Assembly: GCA_029379385.1 (NCBI GenBank)
Contig: CM055613.1
Coordinates: 18,370,001-18,434,000, forward strand
Direction of reading: 5' to 3'
Length of the DNA: 64,000 nucleotides
From: Quillaja saponaria
Lineage: Eukaryota > Streptophyta > Magnoliopsida > Fabales > Quillajaceae
Part shown: positions 33,600 through 45,762 of the stretch, one piece after another
How the letters are laid out: every line of letters begins with the position of its first letter
How positions within the stretch are numbered: position 1 is the first letter of the stretch
Notes under the pieces: model-generated
The model's database searches: none
Seen by the model: the letters and a program-made list of their open reading frames with translations, nothing else
Told to the model about the DNA's origin: nothing
Made by a program: the position numbers and the translations under genes

Positions 33600-34440
33600 T
33601 AAAGGAGGACATATAAAGAAAACTGAAAAATTGGACTTGATACATTTAGACGTGAGGGGCCAGCTCGGGTAAAATCTCATATAGGTAATTTTTACTTTGT
33701 TATATTCATTAATGATGCAATTAGAAAGACCTGGTTTTTTTTATATTAGTTGCAAATCTGATGTATTTAAAGTTTTCAAGAAGTGGAAGGCACTTGTAAA
33801 AATTGACACGAGTAGAAAGGTGAAGTGCCTAAAGTCTGATAATTGTGGTGAATATCTAGACAAGAACTTCAAATAGTACTATAGAAAGGTGAGATTAGCA
33901 GGATTGAGACAGTTTCTAGAATGCCACAACTGAACGGTGTTGCCGAGAGGATGAACAGATCTATCCTAGAGTGTACTAAGAGTATGAAAATTTATTCAGG
34001 ACTGTCATTATAGTATTGGGCTGCAACTGTTGATATTGAAGTGTTCTTGATCAATAGAAGCCCATCTAGTGCCTTAGATGGTGGGATCCCTGAGGAAACT
34101 TGGGTAGGAAATGAGGTAAACTACTCTTTTCTCAAAACTTATGGATGCATTTCTTATGTACATGTTGATAGCGAGAATAGGAAAAACTTAAATCCTAAGG
34201 CTCTCAAACGTGCCTTCGTTAAATATAGCGTAGACGAGTATGGTTATCATCTATAGGATTATGAGCGAAATAGGGTCATTCTCAGCAAGGATATGGCATT
34301 TAATGAAGGATGCATGTACAAGGATAGAAAGCAAAAGGTTGAGGAAGATAAAAGAGAGTTTGTAACTATAGAAGACATAGTTTGTGGAGAACTAAATGTG
34401 AGAATGCCTGAAGAACCACAAATTGATACAGAGATATTAT
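33600..34440 (+). pseudogene. Copia D integrase relic
   Basis: Catalytic core recognisable in shifting frames: LIHLDV-like near 33640, LKSDN (33833), PQLNGVAERMNRS (33924). Then an open stretch at 34041 reads MFLINRSPSSALDGGIPEETW, LKTYGCISYVHV and LKRAFVKYSVDEYGYHL, the integrase C-terminal region. After MPEEPQIDTE (about 34405) similarity ends, so RT was deleted or never copied. Confidence 0.8.
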
Positions 34441-34642
34441 GTGCAATATATATTTCTTGAATCGTTTAAGTAGTCATGTTACCATTATTGACTCTAAACC
34501 AAGTTTTGTAGAAATGCTAAGTGAAAGCTTAAAACACGTCTACTTTCATTAAGCATGGTAGTCTATCTTTGTCCAAAATTATGTTGTATATTATTGAAAT
34601 TATAACTTTGGGAGTTTCAAAATTCAAAAGGTTTTGAATGGT

Positions 34643-34768
34643 GTTAGTTACAAGAAAAATTTGATCAATTTGAATTTGTAACCTCAACTCTTAATTGGTC
34701 TTGTTTGAATGATGAAGTTATAAGAAAAAAATTTAGCAATTTGAATTTGTGTCTTAACTCTTAATTGG
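34643..34768. repeat. Two diverged tandem repeats of about 57 bp
   Basis: Units at 34643-34698 and 34711-34768 share GTTA-ACAAGAAAAA, CAATTTGAATTTGT and CTTAATTGG-type blocks in the same order. It is AT-rich and non-coding, just beyond the end of copia fragment D. Confidence 0.7.
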
Positions 34769-34806
34769 CTTTTAAAATTGTGTTCATCTCAATTTTAAAA
34801 CTGCAT

Positions 34807-35073
34807 TCATGTTATGATATTTTTCAAACAAGAGTTATAAACTCTAATACTATATAAATCCTTCACTCCCACACTTTCAACATAACACTCTATATATATA
34901 TAATTACATATTTTATATTCTATTATATTTTTGTCAAGGAAAGATGTGGGCAAGGAAAACTCGTCTCCTTTCTTGTATAGAGAATCGTGAGACATATTAT
35001 GTGTAGTAGCTGAGCTGCTGTATCTTGGTGTCAACGCTTTAAGAGGCCTTTGCATTTGTTGAGTAATCTCCAT
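34807..35073 (-). CDS. Unrecognised small ORF, 88 codons
   Basis: An open frame on the minus strand starting MEITQQMQRPLKAL and ending in AT-rich codons. The first half has ordinary composition (PRYSSSATTHNMSHDSLY), the second half looks like translated AT-rich spacer. I recognise no domain. A TNL-like or transposon origin is not apparent. It could be the first exon of a lost gene or a chance ORF. Solo LTR R is inserted 170 bp upstream of its start. Confidence 0.2.
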   Translation of the reverse strand: MEITQQMQRPLKALTPRYSSSATTHNMSHDSLYKKGDEFSLPTSFLDKNIIEYKICNYIYIECYVESVGVKDLYSIRVYNSCLKNIIT

Positions 35074-35243
35074 GGTGACACAAATTATCTTAAAGAAAAT
35101 GACATAAGTGTCTCATCTTAGCATTCTACACTTTTGTGACTAAGTTTCATTTTAATATTATTTACAACAATTTATTTATTTTCAATTGTAATTTTATAAT
35201 TGATTATTATAATGCTGACGAACACTTACTATTATGTAGTGTG

Positions 35244-38200
35244 TGTTATAACTTGATAGTTTAACGTACGTTATAGGATTTTGTATGTGAATGGTTTTGA
35301 CTACGTAAATAATAATTTTTCGTAAAGTGAATTAAAAAAAAAAAGTATTGGTACCTACATAAATAAATATATATACATGTTAGTTGATTTCCATCACCCA
35401 ATTCGTTAATTTGGAGTTTGCAATTAATTGTGTAATTTTTGTTTACAACTAGAATAAAGGTGTAAAAAATTTTAACCTTTAATAAATGTATATATATATA
35501 TATATATACATTTATTCTAAGAGTAAATTATAACCACAATTTTTACATGTTGACTTTGACCTAAATTTTTAATTATATCTTATTGCTTTCTTAAATTTTC
35601 TATTTCTCTTTCTTTTTTTTGCTTATGGTCAACTTTCTTTCCTTCATACTCTTCCTTCACTACCATAGAGAATTTTTTGTACTTGTTCAACCGAGAATTC
35701 AAGTACTCAAGAGTTATCACCTTTCTTCCTTCCTTGTGGTTGTTGTACCTTAGTTGTTTAGCCTTGTAAGAGGGTTAAAGAGAAGCTTTTGGCAACTAAA
35801 TCTGCCCTGTTCCAGCTTGTGTTGCCTGCCATGGTGCTACCGTCTAGTTGTAAGATTTCAAGTTATAAGAGGGCAAAGCTGAAAGAACAATTTGTATAGC
35901 TTCAATTTACTCTTGTCTAGCGACTAAAGTAAGTGTTAAACTTACAACTTAACCAATGGATTTCTCCTTCTACGTGGTTGTAAAGGGATGAATTGGGGGG
36001 GATAGTTTTTGGCATTAGGATGGCATGGCATGGAAGGGGAATTAAGGTAAAATTCCTCCATTGTCGTTAGTCTTGTGTTGGTTAGGTAGTTTTTTGAAAT
36101 CCCTTTGAATTAAATTTTAAGTTGTTGGGTTATTAATAGTGTAAACATAATGGAATTAAGAAAGGTATAAACCTTAAATAAAAGTATAAGAAAATAATGA
36201 ACACATAAAAGGTTGTACATCATTGTTGAAATAAGAAATTTAGGATTCAAGTATGTGAAATTAGGACTTGTATGTTGTAAATTTAATGAATTATAAGTAA
36301 TAAGTTAATCGGGATTCCATATTTGGAACATGTATAATATGGAATTGAGGAGTGGTATTGAAATTTTGGTATGTATATACACCAATGGGAATTATATATA
36401 TGCCTCCAAATTATTAGACAAAATGTCTAAAAGGAATTAAATAAGTAGGAAATTATAATCTATTCTTGCTCTTAAGAGTTCTCTAGCTTGTTTGCTTTAA
36501 GTGTAAGAATTCTTGTTAATTGACGTTCTAGTTGAAGGATTAGGTGAATTTAAAGAAAAAGGTTATGAGCAAAGAGTAGGGAAAATAATAGGTAAATGAC
36601 TACTGGAAAAGGAAAGTTGTAGTTTAATTATATTGACGAAGGAGTATAGCTCAAGTTCTTGATTAATTTTTAAGCAATGGATTTAACTTAATTTCAATGT
36701 TTGGAATGTAAATAAAATGAGAATTGTATAGATTTTTGTGGGGTATGTATATATGTGTATACATACACATGAATGAAAGTAAGTTATGCCCTTAATGTGT
36801 TTGATAACATGTTTACAAGAAACTAGTTATAACTTTATGAGTAAAACTTGGTAGATTTAATTCTTGGAGGTTAGTTGTTATTGGAATTTGAATAAAAAAT
36901 TCATAAACAAGAGCAAAGAATGGTTGATTAATGTAGTGAGTTGAGGATTTAACGAAAGTGGGTAGTAAGTATGAACAAAGGATATATTAGTTGTGGGGTG
37001 AAGTGCTGTAAATGGGAATTAGGTGGTTATTAAAGTGATGCAGGGCAGATTTTATAAGTTAAGAGATACTCAGTAGTTTGGATGTTTACGAGACTAGATT
37101 AATCTAGGAGTTCTAAAGAGAAAGTGTACCTTATTGTCTTGGGATTATGTCTAGAAAATTTCATAACCTAGTTCTAAGTATATTTTATCGATAGAGCTAT
37201 TGGACTGCAGCTAGGTTCGTGTAGGATTTTAGGTGAGCTTCAGTCAGTTAATGGGATTTTGTTGGAGGTTGTGATTTGAATTAGCCTAGGACCTCTAAAT
37301 AAGAATTGTTCATAACACATTAAGGGACAATTCTAGAGTGGTTCAGGTTTTAATTCCATGTTAGGTGTATTTTGAAGGTATTGCAAGTCATGGTTGTGAT
37401 TTTCGGGTCCTGATTGAACCTGTTTTGATGTAGCTAATGTTAGGGGGTCCTAAAGGATGAATTAGGAGTGTAGTGCTAAGATAAATCATTCCTAATATCT
37501 TGATAAACTAGAACAGAAATTTTTATAATTTAATTCCCAAGTATAAAGATTCTATAAGCCTTGGAATCTAATGTTGACAACCAGAAATTATGTAATGCCC
37601 TGTTTATGTTTATGTGAGGGTTTGAGTAGGTTTAAGACTAATATTAGAAGTTCCTAAATAAGAAAGATAGTTAACTTCCTAAAGATAATGTTTAAAGTTG
37701 GTTTTATTGAATTGGGTTAGGTATGTAAGTTGAAATCAAATATATCTTCAAAATAGTTGTGAAATATCTAAGAAGGATAAACTTGAAATTAATGCATGAA
37801 ACTTAGTACCTATAGATTTTCATAACTAAAACTTTATAACTTATGAAATAAAAAACTAAGTAATACTTGAAAATTTTAATTGCAGCTTTGAAACGTATGT
37901 TGAGCCAACGACGTGTGCAAACGCAAGAGGGAGTGACGAGTGAGATCGGTATATGGTGAGTGGATTACGTGCTCTTTGGTTACTAGATTATTATGTGTAA
38001 TTGTATATATATTTAAATAGATGTGTTATATGGAAAAATAAGCATGTGTAGTGTTTCATTGAGTTACTTGGATTATGAATTATGTTTGATGTTTAAAATT
38101 GTTTGTAGTTGATAAGGGCTATTAAAACTGATTTTTCTCCGAAATAATTTTTACTACCGAAATAGATTCCGGGTGCACCCAGAATGTTCTGAGATATTCT

Positions 38201-39082
38201 GATTATGATAAGTATATTTTAAAAAGATTTAGTACTTAGCCCCGGTGAGATGGATTGTGTACGAAGAATAAATTTATTATGCGAGCATGAAATGCCCAGT
38301 GGGGGGAGATATCTGTTGTGCGGGGCTAAGTTACACTATTGGTCGTTTGTGTATTTTGATTACTTTGATTGTTTTGATTAGATTGTACATAACACTCCTT
38401 GAACTGTGCTTGTCAAGTTTTATATTTTCCGTAATTGTGTACGTGTAACCTTAGTTATTTTGAAATTTATGATATGTTAATATTAATTGATTATATATTA
38501 TATATTGTGTTGAGTGATGCTAGTACTCTTTTGGAACGTTTTTCCACTCACTGAGTCCATGAGACTCACCGCTCTTCTGTTGATATTTTTTTTAGTAACA
38601 GGATCTCTGTGAACTTCAGCGACCAATAATGGACTTGCCAAGAAATTGGCGGCAAGGTATTCTTTTGGATCACCTACTTGAAGCCATGGGATGAAGAGTT
38701 TACAGTCACTTTAAGACTTGGTTTATGAAGTTTGAGTTGTGCGACTTTCTGTTTAATTGATTTTCTTTTATATGGATAAAGCAAAGCTCCTTGTTGTCCG
38801 TCTTCTTCTTCTTGTTGTAGTTGTGTAAAAGCTAGAGTATATATTGTTTATATTATATGAGTATGTTCTACTTTACAAGGAACCTCTGCCGAAATTTTTA
38901 GTAAATTGTTATATGTTTCAGTAAACAAACTTTCATAGTTAACTTATGTATTATAAAATTTATTTTTATTATTTTATTTTTTTAGTAAATAGTCCTATTC
39001 GTTTCTTTATTTTGAAGTCAGGGTTACAAATATTTAGTTATCCATTCCTCCAGCCAGTCATGCTTCCCTATGGGGTATGATA
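35244..39082 (+). repeat. Solo gypsy LTR R, 3.8 kb, with target duplication
   Basis: Starts TGTTATAAC and ends GGTATGATA, where the terminal CA has mutated to TA. Flanks are GTGTG (35239-35243) and GTGTG (39083-39087), a perfect 5-bp duplication, and no internal region adjoins it. It is therefore a solo LTR left by recombination between two LTRs. It carries the conserved hairpin (38552-38568) and the inverted pair around 38230 and 38325. At about 3.84 kb it is the longest LTR of the family here; others are 2.0-3.2 kb. Confidence 0.92.
38552..38568. promoter_or_regulatory. Conserved LTR hairpin (TGAGTC stem)
   Basis: TGAGTC-CATGA-GACTCA, a 6-bp stem with a 5-base loop, preceded by TTCCACTCAC. 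It is equivalent to the 7-bp version at 15746. Confidence 0.6.
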
Positions 39083-40117
39083 GTGTGAAGGCCAAAATTG
39101 ATATTGATCATGAATCATGAAGAGGACCTGCTCCCATACAAGTACTTGTTGCATGATATGTGCACTAGAGATATATACTAATGTCAGTATTGCTTTGCTT
39201 CTAGTTACAACTAAGAAGTAATAGTGTACTTTACACATTGCACTATGAGAAAATACAATACTCTAAGATTCAAATAAATAACAGTGTGGCAACATGGTAA
39301 AGACAACTCCGTCTTTTGCTAGGCCATTGGCACAAGCATTTCCATGCTAATAGATGAGTCACAAGAAACTACCTACAAGTAAATATTATAGTGCCATACG
39401 TGTAAACATTTGGGTAAGCACGTACTATCATGCATGTAGCTGAGGTATTAAAACCATGACATCTACTGCAACTTTCATTAGTGATATTAAGTAAGATGTT
39501 AATTAGCTTAAGTCCCTCTTTGAAAAGCCACTAACCCAGTTTCCTTAAAAGTCTGTAATTAGAGTTAAAATTTGAGATGCAACTTAACTTTCTAAGTGAT
39601 GCTAATATATGTTTTTATTTTTTCTTTTTGACTAATGAATAGAAGCTACATAATTATATCTTGGGGACATGACATAATAAAAAACACTTATCAGATGGAA
39701 TCTTTCAAAAAAGATGATCATGCATACTTAACTGTGCTTCATTAATCAATAAACAAGCTAATTCTCAACAGAAACTACAAAATTATGCTTGGGGATATGG
39801 CATCAAAACTAACAAAAAATTGTTATCAAGTGTAATCTTTCAAAGAAGATCATGCACACTTACCTTTGCATCATTGACCACTTTTTAAGGTACATTGCAT
39901 CAGCACTTTGTTAGCCTCCTTAAATGTGATTATAAGAGGAAAAGAAAATTTGACCTCCATTCATTTGCTAAAAGCATTAATAAGAAGGATCAATCTCTAA
40001 ATTGGAAGAGGAAAAGTTTCACAAGTGACAAAATTTTGGCATAAAGACATCTACAGGATGATAAGATCAGATAAAAAGTCAGCTGAAAAAAGAAATTAAT
40101 TATAAAAAAGATAATGT
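39083..40117. other. Spacer between solo LTR R and TNL remnants
   Basis: Begins with the right target duplication of LTR R. Apart from the tandem repeat at 39641-39880 I see no gene. A few short blocks of ordinary base composition (39110-39480) may be old gene sequence, but no protein similarity is visible. Confidence 0.4.
39641..39880. repeat. Two diverged tandem repeats of about 129 bp
   Basis: Unit 1 starts at 39641 and unit 2 near 39770. Shared blocks in order: GAA-CTACA, AATTAT-CTTGGGGA, AATCTTTCAAA, GATCATGCA, and ACTTA...CATTA. Confidence 0.75.
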
Positions 40118-40640
40118 TTGAAGTAATAGTACTTAGTGGAAAATGAAATGAATGTGTCATTTCTTCCCATCACAAATATCACAACTCCTAAACTCACCAT
40201 TTTGTCTCACTCTTTCTGCTACATCATATTCTGACATTTTTCACCTTGAAAGTGTCAAGATCTCCATCTGGATTCTTGTGTAATATAGTAAATGTGACAT
40301 TGCGGTAATTAACCATCACGGTTGCAACTTGAAAGTGAATGACTCATCCAGGCATGTCCAGGAACTGCTCACAATTGCATGATCTTTTTCAAAGAATTCT
40401 TTTTTGGTCTATTATCCACGAAAAGAGAAAAACTTTTAAAAATGATCACCAAATTTGGTGTCTATTTTATGGCCAAGCTTCTCCAAATGCATTTTATCCT
40501 CAACATAAAAAACGTCACATGCTACAAAACCTTGTGAATCAGCAAAACCCCATTGATTCGAAAATTAAAGAAGGTCTGTTACTTTGATAAGGCAACTCCT
40601 TAAGAATTGCACTTCCTGGAAATCTTACCCAAGGATGCCC
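40118..40640 (-). pseudogene. Tandem duplicate of the TNL 3' end (C-JID fragment)
   Basis: The stretch 40560-40625 reads on the minus strand as PGSAI...PYQSNRPSL, matching VPGSEIPKWFPYQSNGPSLTI in the neighbouring TNL relic (41330-41405). The downstream flank is duplicated too: GAAGTAATAGTACTTAGT occurs at about 40118-40137 and again near 40800. So a unit of about 0.68 kb covering the TNL C-terminal post-LRR (C-JID) coding end and its 3' flank is present twice. This copy has many frame breaks. Confidence 0.75.
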
Positions 40641-40965
40641 ATTTCCTTCATAGAGGTAAGTGCTTATCTGATGATAAGGGTAATTATGTTATATTTTGTC
40701 TCACTCTCAATGAACTATTCTGATAATCTACAAGCGACTCTAAAAAAAAATTCTTCACCTTTCTTATTAGATAAGACAATAATCTTGAAAAGAAAATAAG
40801 AAGTAATAGTACTTAGTACTTACTTAACAATGAAATGAGGTGAGGGTGTCATTTCCTCTTACAAATATGACAGCTTCATCATCCTAGTGGAGTCAGACTA
40901 GTCTTTTTCATTCTTTTGGCTCTATGTTCTTCTTCCTCTACTTGGTGGCTGCTCTTATTATGATG

Positions 40966-42330
40966 CTATGACAATATAATTGGGTTTACTCCAACAACTT
41001 TGACTTTAATGATGTCATGAGTTTCATTTTGATCTTCAAAGAGTATTGTAAATGTGTGGTATGCATCACTATTGTACGGTAGAAGTGAGTCACTAATCAC
41101 GTCATCATTGTGGTTGAGTGCCAAACGGGCATCATACCAGCTTATGATCATATGATCTTTTTCATAAAATCCTTCTTCTCCATTTTCAAAAAATAAATTA
41201 GGAGAACTCTTAATGAGATAATCACCAATTTTGGTTTGCCATATGTAGATCAACCCATTTACACGTTTTCTTTCCTCTACAGCTAAAACAGCACATAAAA
41301 TAAATTGTATCATACTTGAGGTTGGTGGAATCCATTCAATAGTCAAAGAAGGTCCATTACTTTGATAAGGGAACCACTTTGGAATTTCACTTCCTGGAAC
41401 CTTCACTATCACTTTAGAAAGGGTTTTTTCAACTGAGCAGTACATTACTGCAATTCTTGTCTCCTCCATAATGTTCTCATAAGCATTGGGATCCAAGTTT
41501 AGACAATTACTAAGATCCATTGTGAAGCAATCATAATAGAAAGACCTGAGGTCATCATAACTGAAAAACAGGCATTCCGGCTTAGAGATTGTTTCCCTGG
41601 GACTTGACACTGTCGTTAGAGATGGGCAACCAATCGCTTCCAGATATATTAAAGATGGTGGAAGATCTAGTAAAGATTGTAGCCTTTTACAATCTGATAA
41701 GAATAGTGAAACCAAATTAACAAGACGTTTGATGCCTACAGGTATGGTCGCAATATTAGACCCACATAGTGATAATCTTCGTAATGATGACAAGCAGTCA
41801 ATCTCATTGGGAATTTCTGACAAATTGCTGCAATAATCCATCTTTAGATCTTTCAAAGAACACATACTCACTGAAATGGAAGGGAATTTGTCAATTTGGG
41901 GACAATGAGAAATACGAAACTCCTCGAGATATGTTAAATTACAAATACTGTTCAGAATGAACTCAAGGTTTTTACTTAAGGTTTTAATTGATGTGCCATT
42001 TAAACGAAGTTCACTCATATTTTTCATGGGCTCTCTGGTCTCTAGAAATTTCTCTAGTCTCAAGCAATCACTGAGATTGAGGTGCCAAAGAGATTTCAAC
42101 TTATAAATGTTGCTCGGTATTGACAAAGGTAGTTCCTTTATTGCTGTCTTGGATAAGTTCAATTTTTCTATATTCGTTGATATCACTGGAACCTTCTTAA
42201 GTTTTCTACACCCACAAAGATTTACTTTCATAAGATTTATGGCTTGGGAGAGATCTGGGAATCCAGTCAGATACTTGGAATATCTCAAGTCTACTGTTCT
42301 CAAATTTGGAACGTATTGCCACACACAAAA
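40966..42330 (-). pseudogene. TNL relic exon 3: leucine-rich repeats and C-JID
   Basis: An unbroken frame of about 455 codons. LRRs run from VPNLRTVDLRYSKYLTGFPD through LMKVNLCGCRKLKKVP, LWHLNLSDC, LKDLKMDYCSNLSEIPNEI and LVSLFLSDCKRLQSLLDLP. The post-LRR domain (C-JID) follows with VPGSEIPKWFPYQSNGPSL, then MIISWYDARLAL and a stop at 40966. In TNL immune receptors this part senses effectors and is needed for activation. The 3' splice acceptor expected near 42330 reads GGCAAT instead of AG. The long open frame suggests recent decay or an exon that is still conserved. Confidence 0.88.
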
Positions 42331-42808
42331 AATAAAATAAATAAACATAAATGCATGGGAGGAAACTTCTTAATATTTTTAATCAAATCAAAATCATTAA
42401 ATCGAGATAAACCTAATGAAATTACATGACATATTTTATAAGAGATGATAAAAATAAAAAATAAAAAATAAAAAACATAAATGCATTTGAGAAAAAATTA
42501 AAATGAATATTAGTTCAATCATTAGAAAAATTAGATTCCTCAATTTAAAATTTTGAACATAACTTTTTATACAAAAGAAATTTTATTTTCTTAAATCCTC
42601 AAATTCTTTTATGGTACTTTTAATCATATCAATTAATTGTGTGATATTTTATTTAAAAAAAAAACATTAAATCCTTTAAATTATTATTATGATTTTTTTA
42701 ATTCTTAGAAACCCAAAAAAATGGAGCAATTCTTAAAATACCAAAATAGTTAATAATACTTAAACTCAAATTTAGAAAAGTGAAGAGAAAACTATTACTA
42801 ACATTTAC

Positions 42809-43104
42809 CTGAACTCCATCCCAAAGTTTTTCTAGATGGCTATGAGGCAATTTAAGTTCGACAAGGTTATCTGTAGAAAGGATTTGCAAGGATATCCATG
42901 CCATTGCAAAACTCTAATTTTATCAAAAAATCTTACAGAACCTCTTGAAACATGTATTTTCAAAGGGTAGTAGTTATCTTTGTGGTAACCAATATCATAA
43001 ATTCTAAACAATATTAGATTAGGCATCTGCAAGGCTGTAGCACTAAAATGCAACTCTTTGATTTCCCTGACACACAAGGATTTACATTCTACTCCGTCGG
43101 TCCC
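42809..43104 (-). pseudogene. TNL relic exon 2: first leucine-rich repeat segment
   Basis: Bounded by a good acceptor (CTCAG at 43105-43109) and donor (CAG|GTAAAT at 42808). It reads GTDGVECKSLCVREIKELHF, MPNLILFRIYD, KIRVLQWHGYPCKS, and after a one-base frameshift near 42880 DNLVELKLPHSHLEKLWDG. This is the standard short exon between NB-ARC and the large LRR exon of TNL genes (usual PSNFSAENLVELDLPHSKVE-type text). The exon 1 junction (NNT|GTDG) is phase 0, as in the family. Confidence 0.85.
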
Positions 43105-43290
43105 CTGAGATTATATAACTCGCACATGAAACCATTTCATATTAGACTCTCACTTGGTGTTGAAATAAGAAAAAGAATAAATAATTAAGTATCAGTTATA
43201 AATATATAACTTGCCCAGTGCAATTTTAATATAGGAATCAAGATTTGAGGTAAAGGAAGAATTAAATTGAAAAAGAAAATTGTAGATTAC

Positions 43291-43925
43291 CGTATTGTTC
43301 TTCAACATATGACAAATATCCTTAGCAGACCATAGTCGACTGCATCTTCCAGGCTCAACAGGAGATTGTTGATGAATAATTTCTTGACCCATTTTCCTTA
43401 TCAAATCATGCATGTATATCTAGTATAAATGGACATAAGAGATAAATTAACAAGAATGCCTATACTCATAATTGCAGAGTCACCTAATATATCTATTATA
43501 TAATTAGTCGAATCCTTTTGGTATAACACATTAAAGAAACATGCAATGTCAAGAAAAATAGCCTTCTCTTTATCATCAAGTCCATCATAACTTAACTTCA
43601 ATACTTTCTGGATATCTTTGTGAGGAGATTCTTTTAGCATCTTCAAAGAACTTTCCCATTCTTCTTTACTTCTGCCGTAAAGAAAGGAGCCCAAGATTTT
43701 AAGAGCTAGTGGAATGCCATTACAATAGGACACCACCCTTCTAGACATTTCCATGAAATCTTTCATAGGATTATATTTTTTAAAGACATTCAAACAAAAT
43801 AGTTTAAAAGATTCGTGAAAGTTCATTTCCGGAACCTTGTATATTTCATTAACATTCTTCATAAGAACTTGCCTATCTCTACTCGTCACCATGACATTAC
43901 TTCCTGACTGATGTTGGGTTCTCTA
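43291..43925 (-). pseudogene. TNL relic exon 1: C-terminal half of NB-ARC
   Basis: Open from about 43923: HQSGSNVMVTSRDRQVL (RNBS-B), YKVPEMNFHESFKLFCLNVFK (RNBS-C), GIPLALKILGSFLYG (GLPL), LSYDGLDDKEKAIFLDIACF (RNBS-D). Then, after a small frameshift near 43410, MHDLIRKMGQEII (MHD motif), RLWSAKDICHMLKNNT and a GT donor at 43289-43290. The TIR domain, P-loop and kinase-2 are missing, and an in-frame TAG lies just upstream near 43925. So the gene is truncated at its N-terminus, apparently by deletion or rearrangement. Without the P-loop it could not bind nucleotide. Confidence 0.88.
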
Positions 43926-45133
43926 TATTTTAATTTGAAGAAAGTTGTATCCAGTCATTAACTACATTATCATTGTAATCAACTGTTGGTTGTTAATCTA
44001 ATTCCTTGAGACTGAGGAGAAGAAGAAGAAGAAGGCCATATCTTGTTGGGCTTTTGACTCCGGTTTTTGCAAATAAAAGTTTTTTATTTTTTATACTACA
44101 ATACCTCTATATAAATTTTTTTGATGGTACTAACTTTTTGGTGCCAACTGTTCTTGTAGTAGGCCCAAAAACACACTTGCCCATACACCCCAGATATCAT
44201 TGGTATAGCCTAGATATGAAATAATTTATCCCTTTTAGTATGTCAAGGATGATAATGATGTGTTCCATTAATAAGCTACAAATTGTTTAAAATTTATGTG
44301 AAAATACAAAGTGTAATATTAATTCATTTTTTTTTTTTGGACAAATTATAACTTTAAGTTTATCACATAAGTAACAATCAACACCCATATTCTCATTCTT
44401 GTAATAAAAACATAACTTCAAAGGGACTTAAAACACCCATCCGACAAATCTAATTAAATCCAACAATCGCTATATCAACATCTTTCTTCGTATAATTATT
44501 TTAAGGGGAAAATCAACATACACCACTGAAATGCCCCACGCTCTGATTATAACAATAACTATCTTTTCTTTTCTATTTATTGCAAAGAAGGAAAAATGAC
44601 ATTATCCAAGAAATATCAAGTTTTCTTCTCTAGTCCCTTAGTCCCTTATATTCAGACCATCTAAACTTCCTAAATTTGCATGTTCACTTTCTACTCACAT
44701 TTAGCCAATCCACATTGAGTTTGCATAGCCCATCAATATTGAGAAATTTTCAGAAATCAAGGGAAAGCTAAAAAACAGCTGGAGCTGATCAGAGAAACTG
44801 CATAGGACAAACAGGAAGATGGAAGAAGCAACCAAATTATTTCTCATTTTCTTACACATTGGTCAATACAGACACAACCAAGAGCATGGCTTACAACATG
44901 GTACTGTACAGGACCCACCACGTTTTCTTACAAAACAACATGTAGGGGAAAAAAAGAAAAAGAAAAGAAGAAGGAAGAATCTGATCTTTCAGTCAAAATG
45001 ATGATTGGACGCCACGTGTATAATTGTTGTACACCTAAAAAAAAATCAGACTGCAATGTAAAAAGAAATAAGAGAAATTGTAGTAAATCATTTTTAATAG
45101 TATTCATTATTCTCTATTTAAAACGTAACTATT

Positions 45134-45172
<39 letters not shown>

Positions 45173-45730
45173 ATTTATAACATTGGCACGTGAGATAAAG
45201 AAAAGTCAAATTAAATGTTTTGAATGGAAATTATTAGAATGAGCAATTGTAGTTATCTATTAATGTGCATTTTTCTTGCAACTTCAAATTTTATAGTATT
45301 TTTGACCCCATTTGCATGTGCTACTCTTGACTTTTTTTCTAATGATTTTATTTTCTGTTAGTTCTCCTTCATAAATTGTTACACGTTTAAAATTTTGAAT
45401 TTTAAAAGTTAAAACTGAAAATGTGTAATTGAAATAAACAAATGTTGGCCAGTGGCCTTTTAGCCGCGTTTCCTGTCTTTCCTTTTTGATAGCACTGAAC
45501 AGAGGAATGCGAACCCAATTTTTTCATAAACCCTCATCTTCAAAGACTCATTCCCTTCTACAATACTTCCTATTTTAAGTAATTAGTTACGATCAGATTT
45601 TATGATTTCAAGTTTTCACAAAATAATCTATTTGTATATTCTAATATTAGAGTTTTTAACTTTTTATAGTTTAGTTACCAATATATCTCATAACAATATT
45701 AAGATGACATTGAGTTAGAAAATAACAGTA

Positions 45731-45762
<32 letters not shown>

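Larger units (their letters stand above)
31900..34440 (+). mobile_element. Tnt1/Tork-like copia fragment D
   Basis: A second copia family, unrelated in LTR to copies A-C. The R-U5 part of a 5' LTR (about 31900-32137, with GTGAACCACATAAATCT as in Tnt1/Tork-type LTRs) precedes a primer site (32140-32151), gag, the pre-integrase zinc domain and integrase. It stops after the integrase tail. RT, RNase H and a 3' LTR are missing. Every domain has stops. The left limit of the LTR is approximate. Confidence 0.78.

Noticed and set aside
44819..45001. 60-codon ORF ending in a basic run
   Set aside because: Short, low complexity at its end, no domain, no promoter or splice evidence; it looks like chance.
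45013..45192. Two CACGTG hexamers as a promoter module
   Set aside because: G-box hexamers occur by chance at this frequency and no gene starts nearby, so they are only noted in the spacer entry.
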